This document shows, piece by piece, positions 55,228 to 64,000 of a DNA stretch of 64,000 bases. This DNA is from Bacteroidales bacterium (lineage in GTDB: Bacteria; Bacteroidota; Bacteroidia; Bacteroidales; UBA10428): NCBI GenBank assembly GCA_016934395.1, contig JAFGSZ010000036.1, forward strand, positions 1 to 64,000, written 5' to 3'. Each line of letters opens with the position of its first letter. The first letter of the stretch is position 1. A program made the translations under genes and the position numbers. The notes under the pieces are model-generated. The model saw only the letters and a list, made by a program, of their open reading frames with translations. It searched no databases and was not told where the DNA came from.

Positions 55228-58086
55228 ATGTTTCGAAGGATAATTTTTATACTTTATATCTTATTGTTTTTTATCTGTTCAGCAATTGGTCAATTTTATG
55301 AAACGGGCCAGGATCCTTCTACGATAAAATGGGAACAAATAAAGACTCCTCATTTTAAAGTAGTATTCCCAAAAAGTTTTTACGACGAAGCAAACCGGTA
55401 CGCCAACATTCTTGAAAATTCTCAAAGTTATTCTGCTCAAGGTTTAAATGTTCAACCCCGGAAAATTCCGGTATTACTACATAATCAGTCCATACTTTCA
55501 AATGGATTTGTTTCCTGGGCCCCAAAACGAATGGAACTTGTTACTGCTCCTCCACAGGAAACCTACCCACACGACTGGTTTGAACAACTTGCCCTGCATG
55601 AATACCGACATGTGGTTCAGGTTAGTAAATTAAACCAGGGCATTACAAAATTTTTCAGCTTTCCATTCGGGCAAATGGCTACCGGAGCATCCGTCGGATT
55701 TCTGCCACTTTGGTTTCTCGAAGGTGATGCCGTACTAAACGAAACCCAGCTTTCCAATTCCGGCAGGGGAAGAGTACCGGCGTTCGAAATGGAATTAAGA
55801 GCTATCAACCTTGAAAAATCAGAAAGATATTCTTATGATAAAGCCTATCTGGGTTCCTATAAGGATCATATTCCAAATCACTATCAGTTAGGATATCAGA
55901 TGGTAGCCTATTCCAATTTAAAGTATGGAGATCATTTCTGGGAAAATATATTAGATAATGTTGCAAAAAAGCCATACACCTTTGCTCCCTTTTATTTTGG
56001 GTTAAAAAAAGAAAAAAACCTGTCGAAAGTTACATTGTACAATGAAGCTTTCGACTCTCTTACATATATGTGGAATAATAGTTTAGACACCATTAATGTT
56101 ACAAAAACTATAAATAGAAAAAAACCCAACACAGAATCCTTTACAAGTTATCGTTATCCAAAATATTATAAGAAACATTCGATAATTCTTGAGAAATCGG
56201 GGATTGACCAGCTTACAGAATTTGTAGTTATTGACAGCCTGGGGAAAGAAAGCAAATTATTTACACCCGGATATATTAATTATGATAATATATCGCTGGG
56301 AGGAGATTTATTAACCTGGACAGAATATATCCCCGATTCAAGATGGGGACAGCAGAATTTTTCTGTAATTAAATTACTAAATCTGAAAACCCTAAAAGAA
56401 AAACAATTAACATACAGGTCCCGGTATTTTTCACCGGCAATCAATAAAAACGGAAACAAACTTGTATGTATTGAAACGGATACCTTAAACAAATATTCTC
56501 TGGTATTTCTTGACATAAATACCGGAAAACCGATTTTTAAAACAAATTCTCCGGATAATGTATATATATCCCAACCTTACTGGCATAATGATGATTTAAT
56601 TGTTATGTTATCACTAAACCATGATGGTGAAAGCATAATAAGTTATCATCCGTCATCCGGTGAATGGAATATAATTCTTTCTCCTTCTTTCACTGACATT
56701 TCTCAACCTATAAACTGGAACGATTATATTCTTTACAGGGCATCTTATTCCGGAATCGAAAATCTCTATGCCCTTCATATTCCTACGAAAAAAAGATACC
56801 AGATTACCTCATCAGTTTTTGGCGCTTTTGATCCCGCAACAAATCAAAATGGACAAATGCTTGCCTATTCCGATTATACCTTAAACGGTTATAGACTTTC
56901 TGAAATTTATCTTGATACCACCAGCTGGATTCCGTTCGAAAATGTAAAATCTCTCACTCCAGGCTGGGCAGAAAAATTATCCGAAAAACAAAATTTTAAT
57001 ATACAAAAAGATACACTCACAATAAAAAAATACAAATCACACACGTATAGCAGAATAGGAAATCTTTTCAATTTCCATAGCTGGGCGCCATTTTATGCCG
57101 ATTACGAAAACTTTAAATTTTCTGATCAGTCAATTTCTCCCGGCTTTTTATTGTTTTCACAAAACCTGTTGGGAACTGCCATTTCAACATTAGGATATTC
57201 TTATCGAAACGGTGAACATTATATTCACCCTCGATTTATCTACAAAGGCTTTTATCCGGTAATTGAAGTTTCTGCGGATATAGGGGGAACTCCGGATATT
57301 TATAAGCCACTGGATTTAGAATTGTTACCGCAAAAAATCGCTACATCCAGAAAATATTTTATAACCACCTATATTCCTTTAAATTTTACATTTAATAAAT
57401 ACAACAATTATATTGAACCACAGCTTGATATTGAATTTAATAACTCAATATACTATGATAAAGGATTTCAGCAGAATCTTGTTTTTGTTCACTTGAGTTT
57501 GTATTATCATAGATATCTTAAACTATCCTATAGAGATATTATCCCAAAATGGGGACAGTTTTTTTATTTTACATATACAACTTCTCCAACAGAAGATAAA
57601 TATTTAGGATCACTATTTTCAGGGTATTCTCTTTTTACTTTCCCGGGATTCTTTAAACATCACGGATTTCAACTAACCGGGGGTATGCAAATTCAGCATC
57701 CAAAATATTTTCTTTATGGTATCAGTCGTATTGCATTCCCAAAGGGTTATGATAATTATACTACCGAAAAAATATATAAAACCACTGCAGAATATACATT
57801 CCCGGTTTTTTATCCTGATCTGTCCATAGGCCCCCTTGCTTATATCAAAAGAATCCGTTCAACGCTATTTGCCGATTATGTTTTTGGAAAACATATCTAT
57901 GGTAAACCCGGGATACCCAGAGGATCATCTGCATCATTTTATTCCTATGGACTTGAATTATTATCAGATACTCATTTTATGCGGTTTATTTTTCCTGTTT
58001 CCATTGGAATGAGGTTTTCGTTTCTGCCCAAAGAAAATAATTTTGTCCCTGAATTGTTATTCAGCATTAATACCAGTGTGTTATAA
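55228..58086 (+). CDS. Secreted protein: gluzincin-like domain, beta-propeller and C-terminal barrel
   Basis: A 952-residue protein with a signal peptide ending near CSAIGQ. Residues about 25-270 carry a zinc-peptidase signature, H124-E-Y-R-H128 with Glu165 in LWFLEGDAV, as in clan MA gluzincins. Residues about 310-600 look like a TolB/DPP-IV-type propeller (repeats such as SRYFSPAINKNGNKLVCIE and GAFDPATNQNGQMLAYSDY). The C-terminal 300 residues are rich in alternating aromatic strands typical of an outer-membrane barrel (HYIHPRFIYKGFYPVIEVSA; FVHLSLYYHRYLKLSYRD). It may be a surface protease or an assembly factor. It is often annotated only as a hypothetical or TolB-like protein. Confidence 0.75.
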   Translation: MFRRIIFILYILLFFICSAIGQFYETGQDPSTIKWEQIKTPHFKVVFPKSFYDEANRYANILENSQSYSAQGLNVQPRKIPVLLHNQSILSNGFVSWAPKRMELVTAPPQETYPHDWFEQLALHEYRHVVQVSKLNQGITKFFSFPFGQMATGASVGFLPLWFLEGDAVLNETQLSNSGRGRVPAFEMELRAINLEKSERYSYDKAYLGSYKDHIPNHYQLGYQMVAYSNLKYGDHFWENILDNVAKKPYTFAPFYFGLKKEKNLSKVTLYNEAFDSLTYMWNNSLDTINVTKTINRKKPNTESFTSYRYPKYYKKHSIILEKSGIDQLTEFVVIDSLGKESKLFTPGYINYDNISLGGDLLTWTEYIPDSRWGQQNFSVIKLLNLKTLKEKQLTYRSRYFSPAINKNGNKLVCIETDTLNKYSLVFLDINTGKPIFKTNSPDNVYISQPYWHNDDLIVMLSLNHDGESIISYHPSSGEWNIILSPSFTDISQPINWNDYILYRASYSGIENLYALHIPTKKRYQITSSVFGAFDPATNQNGQMLAYSDYTLNGYRLSEIYLDTTSWIPFENVKSLTPGWAEKLSEKQNFNIQKDTLTIKKYKSHTYSRIGNLFNFHSWAPFYADYENFKFSDQSISPGFLLFSQNLLGTAISTLGYSYRNGEHYIHPRFIYKGFYPVIEVSADIGGTPDIYKPLDLELLPQKIATSRKYFITTYIPLNFTFNKYNNYIEPQLDIEFNNSIYYDKGFQQNLVFVHLSLYYHRYLKLSYRDIIPKWGQFFYFTYTTSPTEDKYLGSLFSGYSLFTFPGFFKHHGFQLTGGMQIQHPKYFLYGISRIAFPKGYDNYTTEKIYKTTAEYTFPVFYPDLSIGPLAYIKRIRSTLFADYVFGKHIYGKPGIPRGSSASFYSYGLELLSDTHFMRFIFPVSIGMRFSFLPKENNFVPELLFSINTSVL

Positions 58087-58206
58087 TAGCCCCCTTCTAA
58101 ATTTCACCCAACTGTTTCCTTGAAAATTTCCGTAAATTTTTGTAAATTGTAAGAAGTCATTAATGTTTTTTTCTGCTCCTTGATTTTTAACTTAAATTTC
58201 ATTGTC

Positions 58207-58932
58207 ATGGAAACAAATCAAATTATTGAAACCATTGGCAGCGTTACAAAAAAAGAGCATCTTCACAGTATTTCATATAACGTATTGCCAGATACCATGG
58301 TACTTGAAAATACCAATCCTTTTCCGGGATATGGTTATCAGGTAGAGAATATTCCTTCAGATCTTAAGCCCCGTTCAATTTTTTTAATACTCAGGTACCG
58401 CTATGCCCCTGAGAAAATTGCACGGATAACCCAAAGTTTAATTAACCAAAACCAGTTGAAGTGTTATGCAGCATATGGAGAAATTCAAATAAGAGGAGCC
58501 ATATATCCGTGTATACGTGTAAAAAAACTGGATTGCTTTGAAATGATTCCGAAAGTTCAGCAATACTATAAGCAGAATGAAATTAAACTTATGGGATTTA
58601 AATTTATTGATGATGAGGGTCAGATAACCATTCATAAAGTATTAAAAATTATTGAGATATCTGATGGTATTTACAGAGATTTATTTGATAAAGAAAAATT
58701 CTATATTAAAATAGACAAACAGTTGAACTGGAAATCTTTTGATTCAATAGGTAAAATGGTTAAAAATAACCTGGCGAATAACAATTTTGATGCTGCCCTT
58801 GGTTTAATTTACAGATTTAACGGACCAGAAGATGTGGTTAGAATTTACGATAAGAATACAACACTTAAAAGAGCATTGGAGCTGAAAAAAGAATTTTTTA
58901 AAGCTGTAAAAAAAGAATTTATTATGGTTTAG
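58207..58932 (+). CDS. Conserved-looking protein of unknown function
   Basis: A 241-residue soluble protein, taken from the ATG at 58207 (METNQIIETIGSV) rather than an upstream frame extension to 58180. No signal peptide or helix is seen. The first half has a compact alpha/beta pattern with SIFLILRYRYAPEKIARITQSL and ECIRVKKLDCFEMI-like strands (the exact segment is IYPCIRVKKLDCFEMIPKVQ). The tail is helical and lysine-rich. I do not recognise the family. Its stop faces the U32 gene stop with 1 bp between. Composition is like that of its neighbours, so it is not obviously acquired. Confidence 0.65.
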   Translation: METNQIIETIGSVTKKEHLHSISYNVLPDTMVLENTNPFPGYGYQVENIPSDLKPRSIFLILRYRYAPEKIARITQSLINQNQLKCYAAYGEIQIRGAIYPCIRVKKLDCFEMIPKVQQYYKQNEIKLMGFKFIDDEGQITIHKVLKIIEISDGIYRDLFDKEKFYIKIDKQLNWKSFDSIGKMVKNNLANNNFDAALGLIYRFNGPEDVVRIYDKNTTLKRALELKKEFFKAVKKEFIMV

Positions 58933-58933
58933 T

Positions 58934-60199
58934 TTAATTGTTCTCTATTTTGGCATCGATAATTTTATACATTTGATCAGATCTTCGAATTGTTTGTTCC
59001 ATAGGTATGGAAAAGCGGTCTCCTTTTTTAGTTTTTTGCACAGTTTTTAAATCCACCCTGATTTCTTTAATTGTTGTTTGAATTACACCCGTTGTTGGTC
59101 CGGTAATCAGGATTTCATCGCCCACTTCAAGTGTTCCGGCTTCACATAAAAACTCTCCAACTTTTAATTTGCTGAAATAGTTCATCCCTTTAGCAATATA
59201 CTTTTTCCTTTTACTAGCCTGAGATCCATAAACTTCACTCCATTCACCTAATTTTTGCCCAAGATAATATCCATCCCAGAAACCCCGATTAAAAACTGTG
59301 GTTAACTTTTTTTTCCAGATTTCTATTCTTTCTTTTATGTATTCATTATTTACCCAGGCTTCGATGGCTTCATTATAACATTCAGTAACCGTTTTTACGT
59401 ATTCCGGAGAACGTGCACGACCTTCAATTTTTAGAACTGTTACACCGGCATCTAATATTTTATTCAGAAAATGAATGGTTAGCAGATCTTTAGGCGACAT
59501 AATATATTCATTATCTATGTCCACTTCAATTCCCGATTCACGCTCTTTAACTGTATACGCTCTTCGGCAATCCTGAAGACATGCGCCCCGGTTTGCTGAA
59601 AAATTATGGTGATGAAGACTTAGATAACATTTTCCGGAAACTGACATACATAGCGCGCCATGAATGAACATTTCCAACTGGACCTGTTTTCCGGAAGGTC
59701 CTGTCAAATTATTTTTAATAATCTGATCATGAATATTTTTTACCTGGTGAAGATTAAGTTCACGGGCCAGAACAATAACATCGGCAAATTGTGCAAAAAA
59801 CTTCAACGCTTCATAATTGCTAACATTAACCTGTGTAGAAGCGTGCACTTCAACTCCAATTGACCGGGCATATTGAATTACTGCAAAATCAGAAGCTATT
59901 ATGGCGGAAATATTATATTGTTTTGCCAGATCAACAAGCTCCTTCATCCTGGTTAATTCATCATCATACAATACAATATTTGCCGTGAGATAGGTTTTAA
60001 TTTTATTTTCCTGACAAATGCTGACAATTTGTTCTAAATCGTTCCGCGTAAAATTCATTGAAGATCTGGCTCGCATGTTTAATTTGTCCAGGCCGAAATA
60101 AACAGCATCCGCTCCAGCATTTATGGCAGCCATCAAAGATTCGAACGATCCTACAGGCGCCAATAATTCAATCTGCTTTCTATCCCTAATTGTTTTCAT
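58934..60199 (-). CDS. U32 family peptidase / RNA-modification-type protein
   Basis: A 421-residue member of the U32 family. Several relatives (TrhP/YegQ, RlhA) act in prephenate-dependent hydroxylation of tRNA or rRNA rather than as peptidases. The N-terminal barrel begins ELLAPVGSFESLMAAINAGADAVYFG. Four cysteines that would hold an iron-sulfur cluster are C184, C191, C207 and C211. The length and the C-terminal beta domain (about 330-420) fit the TrhP-like group. It follows a START-like gene by 53 bp. Confidence 0.88.
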   Translation of the reverse strand: MKTIRDRKQIELLAPVGSFESLMAAINAGADAVYFGLDKLNMRARSSMNFTRNDLEQIVSICQENKIKTYLTANIVLYDDELTRMKELVDLAKQYNISAIIASDFAVIQYARSIGVEVHASTQVNVSNYEALKFFAQFADVIVLARELNLHQVKNIHDQIIKNNLTGPSGKQVQLEMFIHGALCMSVSGKCYLSLHHHNFSANRGACLQDCRRAYTVKERESGIEVDIDNEYIMSPKDLLTIHFLNKILDAGVTVLKIEGRARSPEYVKTVTECYNEAIEAWVNNEYIKERIEIWKKKLTTVFNRGFWDGYYLGQKLGEWSEVYGSQASKRKKYIAKGMNYFSKLKVGEFLCEAGTLEVGDEILITGPTTGVIQTTIKEIRVDLKTVQKTKKGDRFSIPMEQTIRRSDQMYKIIDAKIENN

Positions 60200-60252
60200 T
60201 ATTATGTAATAGATACGTTCTTAATATCTGTATTTATGATTTACAGAATCAG

Positions 60253-60630
60253 TTATTCAAAATATTTTTTAACAGCACCCCAATAGTATTCCCGCCATCC
60301 TTCAAGAAGTTCTTCGTAATCATTATCTGGAACATTTGTATGTACAAGTTCAATATATGTACTTCCTTTCTGGTTTCTCAAGGTTATGGTAACAATCGAT
60401 TTATCTTCCTGTTCACCAAAATACCACTCCTGTATAATTTGTTCATTCGGTATCATTTTTAAATTTTTTCCAGTAATATCTCCATCCCATAAAGAAAATT
60501 CTGTATCCTCTTTAGGTTCCATAATGGCTGGATAACCTGACCAGAGTTCAATAGCAAGCGGATTGGTAATGGCATTAAAAATTTCCTCCGGAGTAGCCTT
60601 AATTTTAAAATGCTGTTTTATTGTCTGCAT
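60253..60630 (-). CDS. START/SRPBCC-like domain protein
   Basis: A 125-residue single-domain helix-grip protein of the AHSA1/START-like superfamily. It opens MQTIKQHFKIKATPEEIFNAITNPLAIELWSG and has the WDGDITGKNLKMIPNEQIIQEW strand pair, ending with LEGWREYYWGAVKKYF. Such proteins bind hydrophobic ligands or assist chaperones; the ligand is unknown. It lies 3 bp after the PfkB kinase gene. Confidence 0.85.
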   Translation of the reverse strand: MQTIKQHFKIKATPEEIFNAITNPLAIELWSGYPAIMEPKEDTEFSLWDGDITGKNLKMIPNEQIIQEWYFGEQEDKSIVTITLRNQKGSTYIELVHTNVPDNDYEELLEGWREYYWGAVKKYFE

Positions 60631-60633
60631 AAA

Positions 60634-61515
60634 TCATTTGTATTTATTAACATCCTGATTAATCCATTCACGTGTACCAAAAAACCTGCAAGATTCTGAT
60701 GCAATTTTTGATGCAGCATGTAATGCTTTTGTAAAATTATAATCTTGTGCATAATTATAACAAAATGCACCATGAAAAAAATCGCCTGCTCCCAAAGTAT
60801 CAATGATTTTAAACTGTTCCACATGTATTTCCCCGTTTTCAGTCTCATCATAAAAAAGAACAGGCAAGTCTCCTCTGGTAATTGCCGCTTTTTTAATATT
60901 TTTCGATTTAAGAAAATCAAGAACATCCCTGGTCTGACTTGTCCCCGGAGGGATAAAATGTTCAGAACAAATAGCTATGTTAACATGGTTTAATAACTCT
61001 TCAGAATAATCCTTCCAACTGCCACCGTCAAAAACAACAGGTATGTTTTTTTGTTTTGCCAATTCTGCCAGTTTTAAATTTAATTCAGGGTAAAAACCAT
61101 CTACCAAAAGAATGCTATAATCTTTCTTTTTAAGAATATCAAGGTGATTCTCTTTGAAATCATCATTAATGTTCTCGGGAAAATATGAAAAAATTGTTCT
61201 ATGACCATTATTCCCGGAAGTGATGATACTGGCAAAAATCGGATCTCTTTTTTCATTTTCCACCGGATCAATAATCTCTAAATTAAACCGGGTCAATTCA
61301 TTCTGAATAAAGGAAGTAAAAACATGTTTTCCAATGGGTGTATATAGGGTTGCCCTTCCACCTAAATGTGAAAAAGCAATGGCAGCATTTGTGGCAGGCC
61401 CACCGGTATATACTCCATTTTTTAATGCTTTAGATTTCGTGTTGGATTCGGGGTATTCTTTTACAAGAAACTGTAAATCAATTGTATTTAATCCCGAAAA
61501 AAGTGCTTTAATCAT
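60634..61515 (-). CDS. PfkB family carbohydrate kinase
   Basis: A 293-residue ATP-dependent sugar or nucleoside kinase of the ribokinase family. The sugar-binding GGPATNAAIAFSHLGG is near residue 38 and the catalytic/anion-hole motif DTLGAGDFFHGAF near 244. No sugar-specific signature is evident, so the substrate is unassigned. It lies between an MFS transporter (51 bp upstream) and the START-like gene, suggesting a small uptake-and-phosphorylation unit. Confidence 0.9.
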   Translation of the reverse strand: MIKALFSGLNTIDLQFLVKEYPESNTKSKALKNGVYTGGPATNAAIAFSHLGGRATLYTPIGKHVFTSFIQNELTRFNLEIIDPVENEKRDPIFASIITSGNNGHRTIFSYFPENINDDFKENHLDILKKKDYSILLVDGFYPELNLKLAELAKQKNIPVVFDGGSWKDYSEELLNHVNIAICSEHFIPPGTSQTRDVLDFLKSKNIKKAAITRGDLPVLFYDETENGEIHVEQFKIIDTLGAGDFFHGAFCYNYAQDYNFTKALHAASKIASESCRFFGTREWINQDVNKYK

Positions 61516-61566
61516 AAATAAATTTTGTTTTTACTCAAAAAAAATCCTGCCTTAAGATTTATTTGG

Positions 61567-62916
61567 TTAAATACTATTTGCTGACTTTTTAATATTCACA
61601 TTATTGGCCCAAAACGCCAATATAAAAAGAATCCCTGTTATAACCAGGCACAAAAATATTGCCGGGTTATACGAACCCGTATGTTGCAGGGAAATAGCAA
61701 ATAAATAAGGGCCAAGAGCTGTTCCAACAACAATACAACTTAGTGAAAATCCGGAAATTTCGCCCAGATATTTTACTCCAAAAAAGCGGGGCCATACTAC
61801 GCTCGCCATTATCCCATACATTCCAGAGGCTATACCTGTTCCGATTATTAGCAACCATAAGATTATTTGCGAGGTTCCCAGAAACTGAAGTACTGTCATT
61901 GAAAGTATTAATGCCAGCAAATAAAACAGCAATAATATTTTCAACCGGATAAAATCACTTGACCAGCTTCCGGCAAAATTAGTTATTACCGAAACTATGG
62001 CAACCGGAATAAAAAATATAAAAGCTATATGTTCATTAAGTCCGGCATTTTCAAAAATAGATTTAACCTGAAATGTGAGAGCGGTTATAAAAAGACCGTG
62101 CATAACCATTGTAACATTGTAAATCCAAAACGTATATGTACGAATTGCATCTTTTAAGCGATAATCTTTTGGTGGAAGACTGGGTGGAATTTTATTTGAA
62201 ATTCTTTTTGACAGTTTACCATCGGGAATAAGATTACATTGTATTGGATTATCCCTGAAAAAAAGAAAAGCAAACAGAGCAAAAGTAAATCCGATAATTA
62301 TTCCCAAATTTATCCATGCTCCCCTCCATCCGAAATTTTCAACAAGCGAAAATAATAGGAATGGGGCTATTGAAAACCCGAAAGTCACAAATGAGCTTAA
62401 ATATGAATTTGCCAATCCACGGCGTTTACTAAACCATTTCATTACCATGTTTCTTGAAACCATTGTAAGAACTCCTTGTCCAAAAAACCGGATTCCAAAA
62501 AATCCAAGTGTAAGTAATATTAATGTAATTATTTTTTCACTTAAATGCAGACTATTGTTTATCCAGGCCGACAAGCTGTCGATTTTTGTTAAATAAACCA
62601 GTGAAATACCCAGCATAAAACTTGCAAACATCGCCAAAATTCTTGCCCCATAGCGATCATAGAAAATTCCGGCAAAGGTAATTAAGGATCCGCTTAGAAT
62701 TGTGCCAATCAAATATGCAAGGCTAATATCAGAACGGGAAATAAAATAATCCTCTAATAAATGATCTGTAAAAACAGATACACCCATTGTCTGCCCGGGT
62801 ATGCTCATAAGCATTCCGATAATTCCGAGTAAAATAATGATCCATCCGTAAAAAACAGGTATTCTTGATGGTATAAACGGAAAGTTTATCCATTGGTCTA
62901 TTAATGGTTTTTTCAT
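61567..62916 (-). CDS. MFS transporter, OFA-like
   Basis: A 449-residue inner-membrane transporter of the major facilitator superfamily with about twelve helices. The start resembles the oxalate/formate antiporter group: FYGWIIILLGIIGMLMSIPGQTMGVSVFTD. The cytoplasmic loop after helix 2 reads YDRYGARILA, the MFS motif A variant. The substrate cannot be assigned. It is first in a likely unit with the PfkB kinase and START-like genes. Confidence 0.88.
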   Translation of the reverse strand: MKKPLIDQWINFPFIPSRIPVFYGWIIILLGIIGMLMSIPGQTMGVSVFTDHLLEDYFISRSDISLAYLIGTILSGSLITFAGIFYDRYGARILAMFASFMLGISLVYLTKIDSLSAWINNSLHLSEKIITLILLTLGFFGIRFFGQGVLTMVSRNMVMKWFSKRRGLANSYLSSFVTFGFSIAPFLLFSLVENFGWRGAWINLGIIIGFTFALFAFLFFRDNPIQCNLIPDGKLSKRISNKIPPSLPPKDYRLKDAIRTYTFWIYNVTMVMHGLFITALTFQVKSIFENAGLNEHIAFIFFIPVAIVSVITNFAGSWSSDFIRLKILLLFYLLALILSMTVLQFLGTSQIILWLLIIGTGIASGMYGIMASVVWPRFFGVKYLGEISGFSLSCIVVGTALGPYLFAISLQHTGSYNPAIFLCLVITGILFILAFWANNVNIKKSANSI

Positions 62917-63008
62917 TTGTTAAACAGGAAATAAAATTTGATCGTAGATCTTAATGATGTATTTATTATTGAATTACCCTATGAAGATTAGTCAATACAT
63001 ATAAGAAT

Positions 63009-63779
63009 TTAAAAATCAATTTCAACTACTATGGGGCAATGATCCGAATGATTCACTTTATTTAGGATTCCCGCAGATTTTAAACGGTTCTTTAATGATT
63101 TAGTAATCATATGATAATCTATTCTCCAACCTAAGTTTTTAGCTCTAGAATTTGCCCTGTAGCTCCACCATGAATATTGCGCGGGCGATGAATTAAATTC
63201 TCTGAAAGTATCAATAAAACCACTATCAATAAACTGGTCCATCCAGGCACGTTCTTCCGGTAAAAACCCGGAAGATTTCTGGTGTCGTTCAGGATGGTTA
63301 ATATCTATTGGTTTATGACAAATATTAAAGTCACCGCTTATTATAAGATTTGGTCTTGACTTTTTTAGTTCATTCACAAAATCAAGAAAATCAGCAAGAA
63401 ATTCCATTTTAAAATCCTGGCGGATATCTCCTGTAGTACCTGATGGTATATAGGTTGATAACAAAGTAATATCACCATAATCTGCTCTTAATATTCTGCC
63501 TTCCAAATCGTATTTGCTAATTCCCATTCCATGTTGAATAAAATCGGGGGTTCCTTTTGAAAGAATCCCCACTCCACTATAACCCTTTTTTTCAGCTGAT
63601 TCCCAGTAGCTTTCAAATCCCAGATCAGTAATATTTATCAGATCTATTTGTTCAGGTTGTGCTTTTGTCTCTTGTATACAAATAATATCAACATTTTCAG
63701 ATTTTATCCAATCAGTTAACCCTTTATTTGCAGCAGCACGAATACCGTTAACATTATAAGAAATAATTCGTTTTACCAT
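63009..63779 (-). CDS. xth: Exodeoxyribonuclease III
   Basis: An AP endonuclease/3'-exonuclease that repairs abasic sites. It is 256 residues from the ATG at 63779 ([16 protein letters not shown]); a TTG-initiated extension to 63797 lacks conservation. Motifs of the family are [10 protein letters not shown] near residue 33, [10 protein letters not shown] near 69, [16 protein letters not shown] near 150, and [12 protein letters not shown] near 218 with [12 protein letters not shown] at the end. It is divergent from rsgA. Confidence 0.95.
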   Translation of the reverse strand: MVKRIISYNVNGIRAAANKGLTDWIKSENVDIICIQETKAQPEQIDLINITDLGFESYWESAEKKGYSGVGILSKGTPDFIQHGMGISKYDLEGRILRADYGDITLLSTYIPSGTTGDIRQDFKMEFLADFLDFVNELKKSRPNLIISGDFNICHKPIDINHPERHQKSSGFLPEERAWMDQFIDSGFIDTFREFNSSPAQYSWWSYRANSRAKNLGWRIDYHMITKSLKNRLKSAGILNKVNHSDHCPIVVEIDF

Positions 63780-63863
63780 GAAAAAACATTTTGACAAAAA
63801 TACATATTATATTCATATATTCGTGACTGATAAAATCTTACTCTTTAGCATTGACACATAATT

Positions 63864-64000
63864 ATGAATAAGGGCCTGGTTATTAAAACAACAGGGAGCT
63901 GGCATACAATTAAAGATAAAAACAAAGTCATTTTATGTAAATTAAAGGGTAAATTAAGAACCGCCGGAATACGAACCACAAACCCTGTTGCCGTAGGTGA
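63864..64000 (+). CDS. rsgA: Ribosome small-subunit GTPase RsgA, 5' part only
   Basis: The first 45 codons of a gene that runs past the window end. They read MNKGLVIKTTGSWHTI, then VILCKLKGKLRTAGIRTTNPVAVG. This is the N-terminal OB-fold of RsgA (YjeQ), the circularly permuted GTPase that assists 30S subunit maturation. The GTPase and zinc domains lie outside the window. Confidence 0.88.
   Translation, partial: MNKGLVIKTTGSWHTIKDKNKVILCKLKGKLRTAGIRTTNPVAVG

Noticed and set aside
60618-60926. Minus-strand 102-codon frame in the kinase gene
   Set aside because: It is out of frame within the PfkB kinase, whose catalytic motif covers the same bases.
1-64000. tRNA, rRNA genes or CRISPR arrays
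   Set aside because: No conserved rRNA blocks, cloverleaf-like gaps or regularly spaced direct repeats were found; nearly all gaps are too short or lack the needed folds.

Overview
The window is an ordinary-looking stretch of chromosome from a low-GC member of the Bacteroidota, most likely of the Bacteroidales/Marinilabiliales type. This rests on several lineage markers: a type IX secretion component (PorZ) and type IX C-terminal sorting domains, DUF1800/DUF1501 pairs, the GT117-type DUF2723 membrane protein, DUF3098, DUF4271, PorT-like barrels, and the ftsX-DUF3098-uppP-truB-queA gene order. I find 53 protein genes (the last cut by the window edge). I see no rRNA, tRNA, CRISPR array, transposase or phage gene.

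Layout. 1-461: a gene-free stretch dense in short GC-rich hairpins. 462-2462: UPF0316 membrane protein and a MATE exporter. 2463-2953: a second gene-free stretch with three dyads. 2954-8421: the DUF1800/DUF1501 secreted pair, then a lipoprotein and a barrel protein on the other strand. 8542-13079: B3/B4 protein, carA, a TlpA-like thiol protein and a trans-polyprenyl synthase. 13099-16979: DUF2723/GT117 protein and a small outer-membrane protein. 17195-21004: queA, truB, uppP, DUF3098 and ftsX, a tight housekeeping block. 21195-27005: ilvE, a tandem-domain universal stress protein, rdgB, porZ, recO. 26994-31285: a carotenoid locus (fused lycopene cyclase, crtZ, crtB, crtI, with a divergent cruF-like gene). 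31298-39688: AspT-type transporter, a small zinc-ribbon protein, hemD/DUF4271, mazG/dtd, an S41 protease, a class IV aminotransferase and TonB. 39848-44770: an M16 peptidase pair and an aldehyde dehydrogenase. 44874-54949: an unclassified TIM-barrel protein, GH13, GH95, an M1 peptidase and a BlaI/BlaR1-like regulator pair. 55228-64000: a large propeller/barrel protein with a zinc-peptidase signature, an unknown protein, a U32 protein, a START-like protein, a PfkB kinase, an MFS transporter, xth and the start of rsgA.

How the genes work together. The carotenoid genes would take GGPP (possibly from the synthase at 12105, whose first aspartate motif looks short-chain) through phytoene and lycopene to hydroxylated cyclic carotenoids. 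The CruF-like gene raises the possibility of a monocyclic end product. PorZ supports the type IX system that would export the DUF1501 protein seen here. The GH95/GH13/TIM-barrel run looks like a small glycan-degradation operon lacking SusC/SusD. The BlaI/M56 pair has lost a beta-lactam sensor and instead carries carboxypeptidase-regulatory and TonB C-terminal domains.

The items I would look at first are the HExxH...E signature in the 952-residue propeller/barrel protein at 55228, the re-wired M56 sensor at 53065, the altered conserved region I in the GH13 enzyme, and the hairpin-rich intergenic stretches near the left end. I found no clear evidence of a wholly new multi-gene system.
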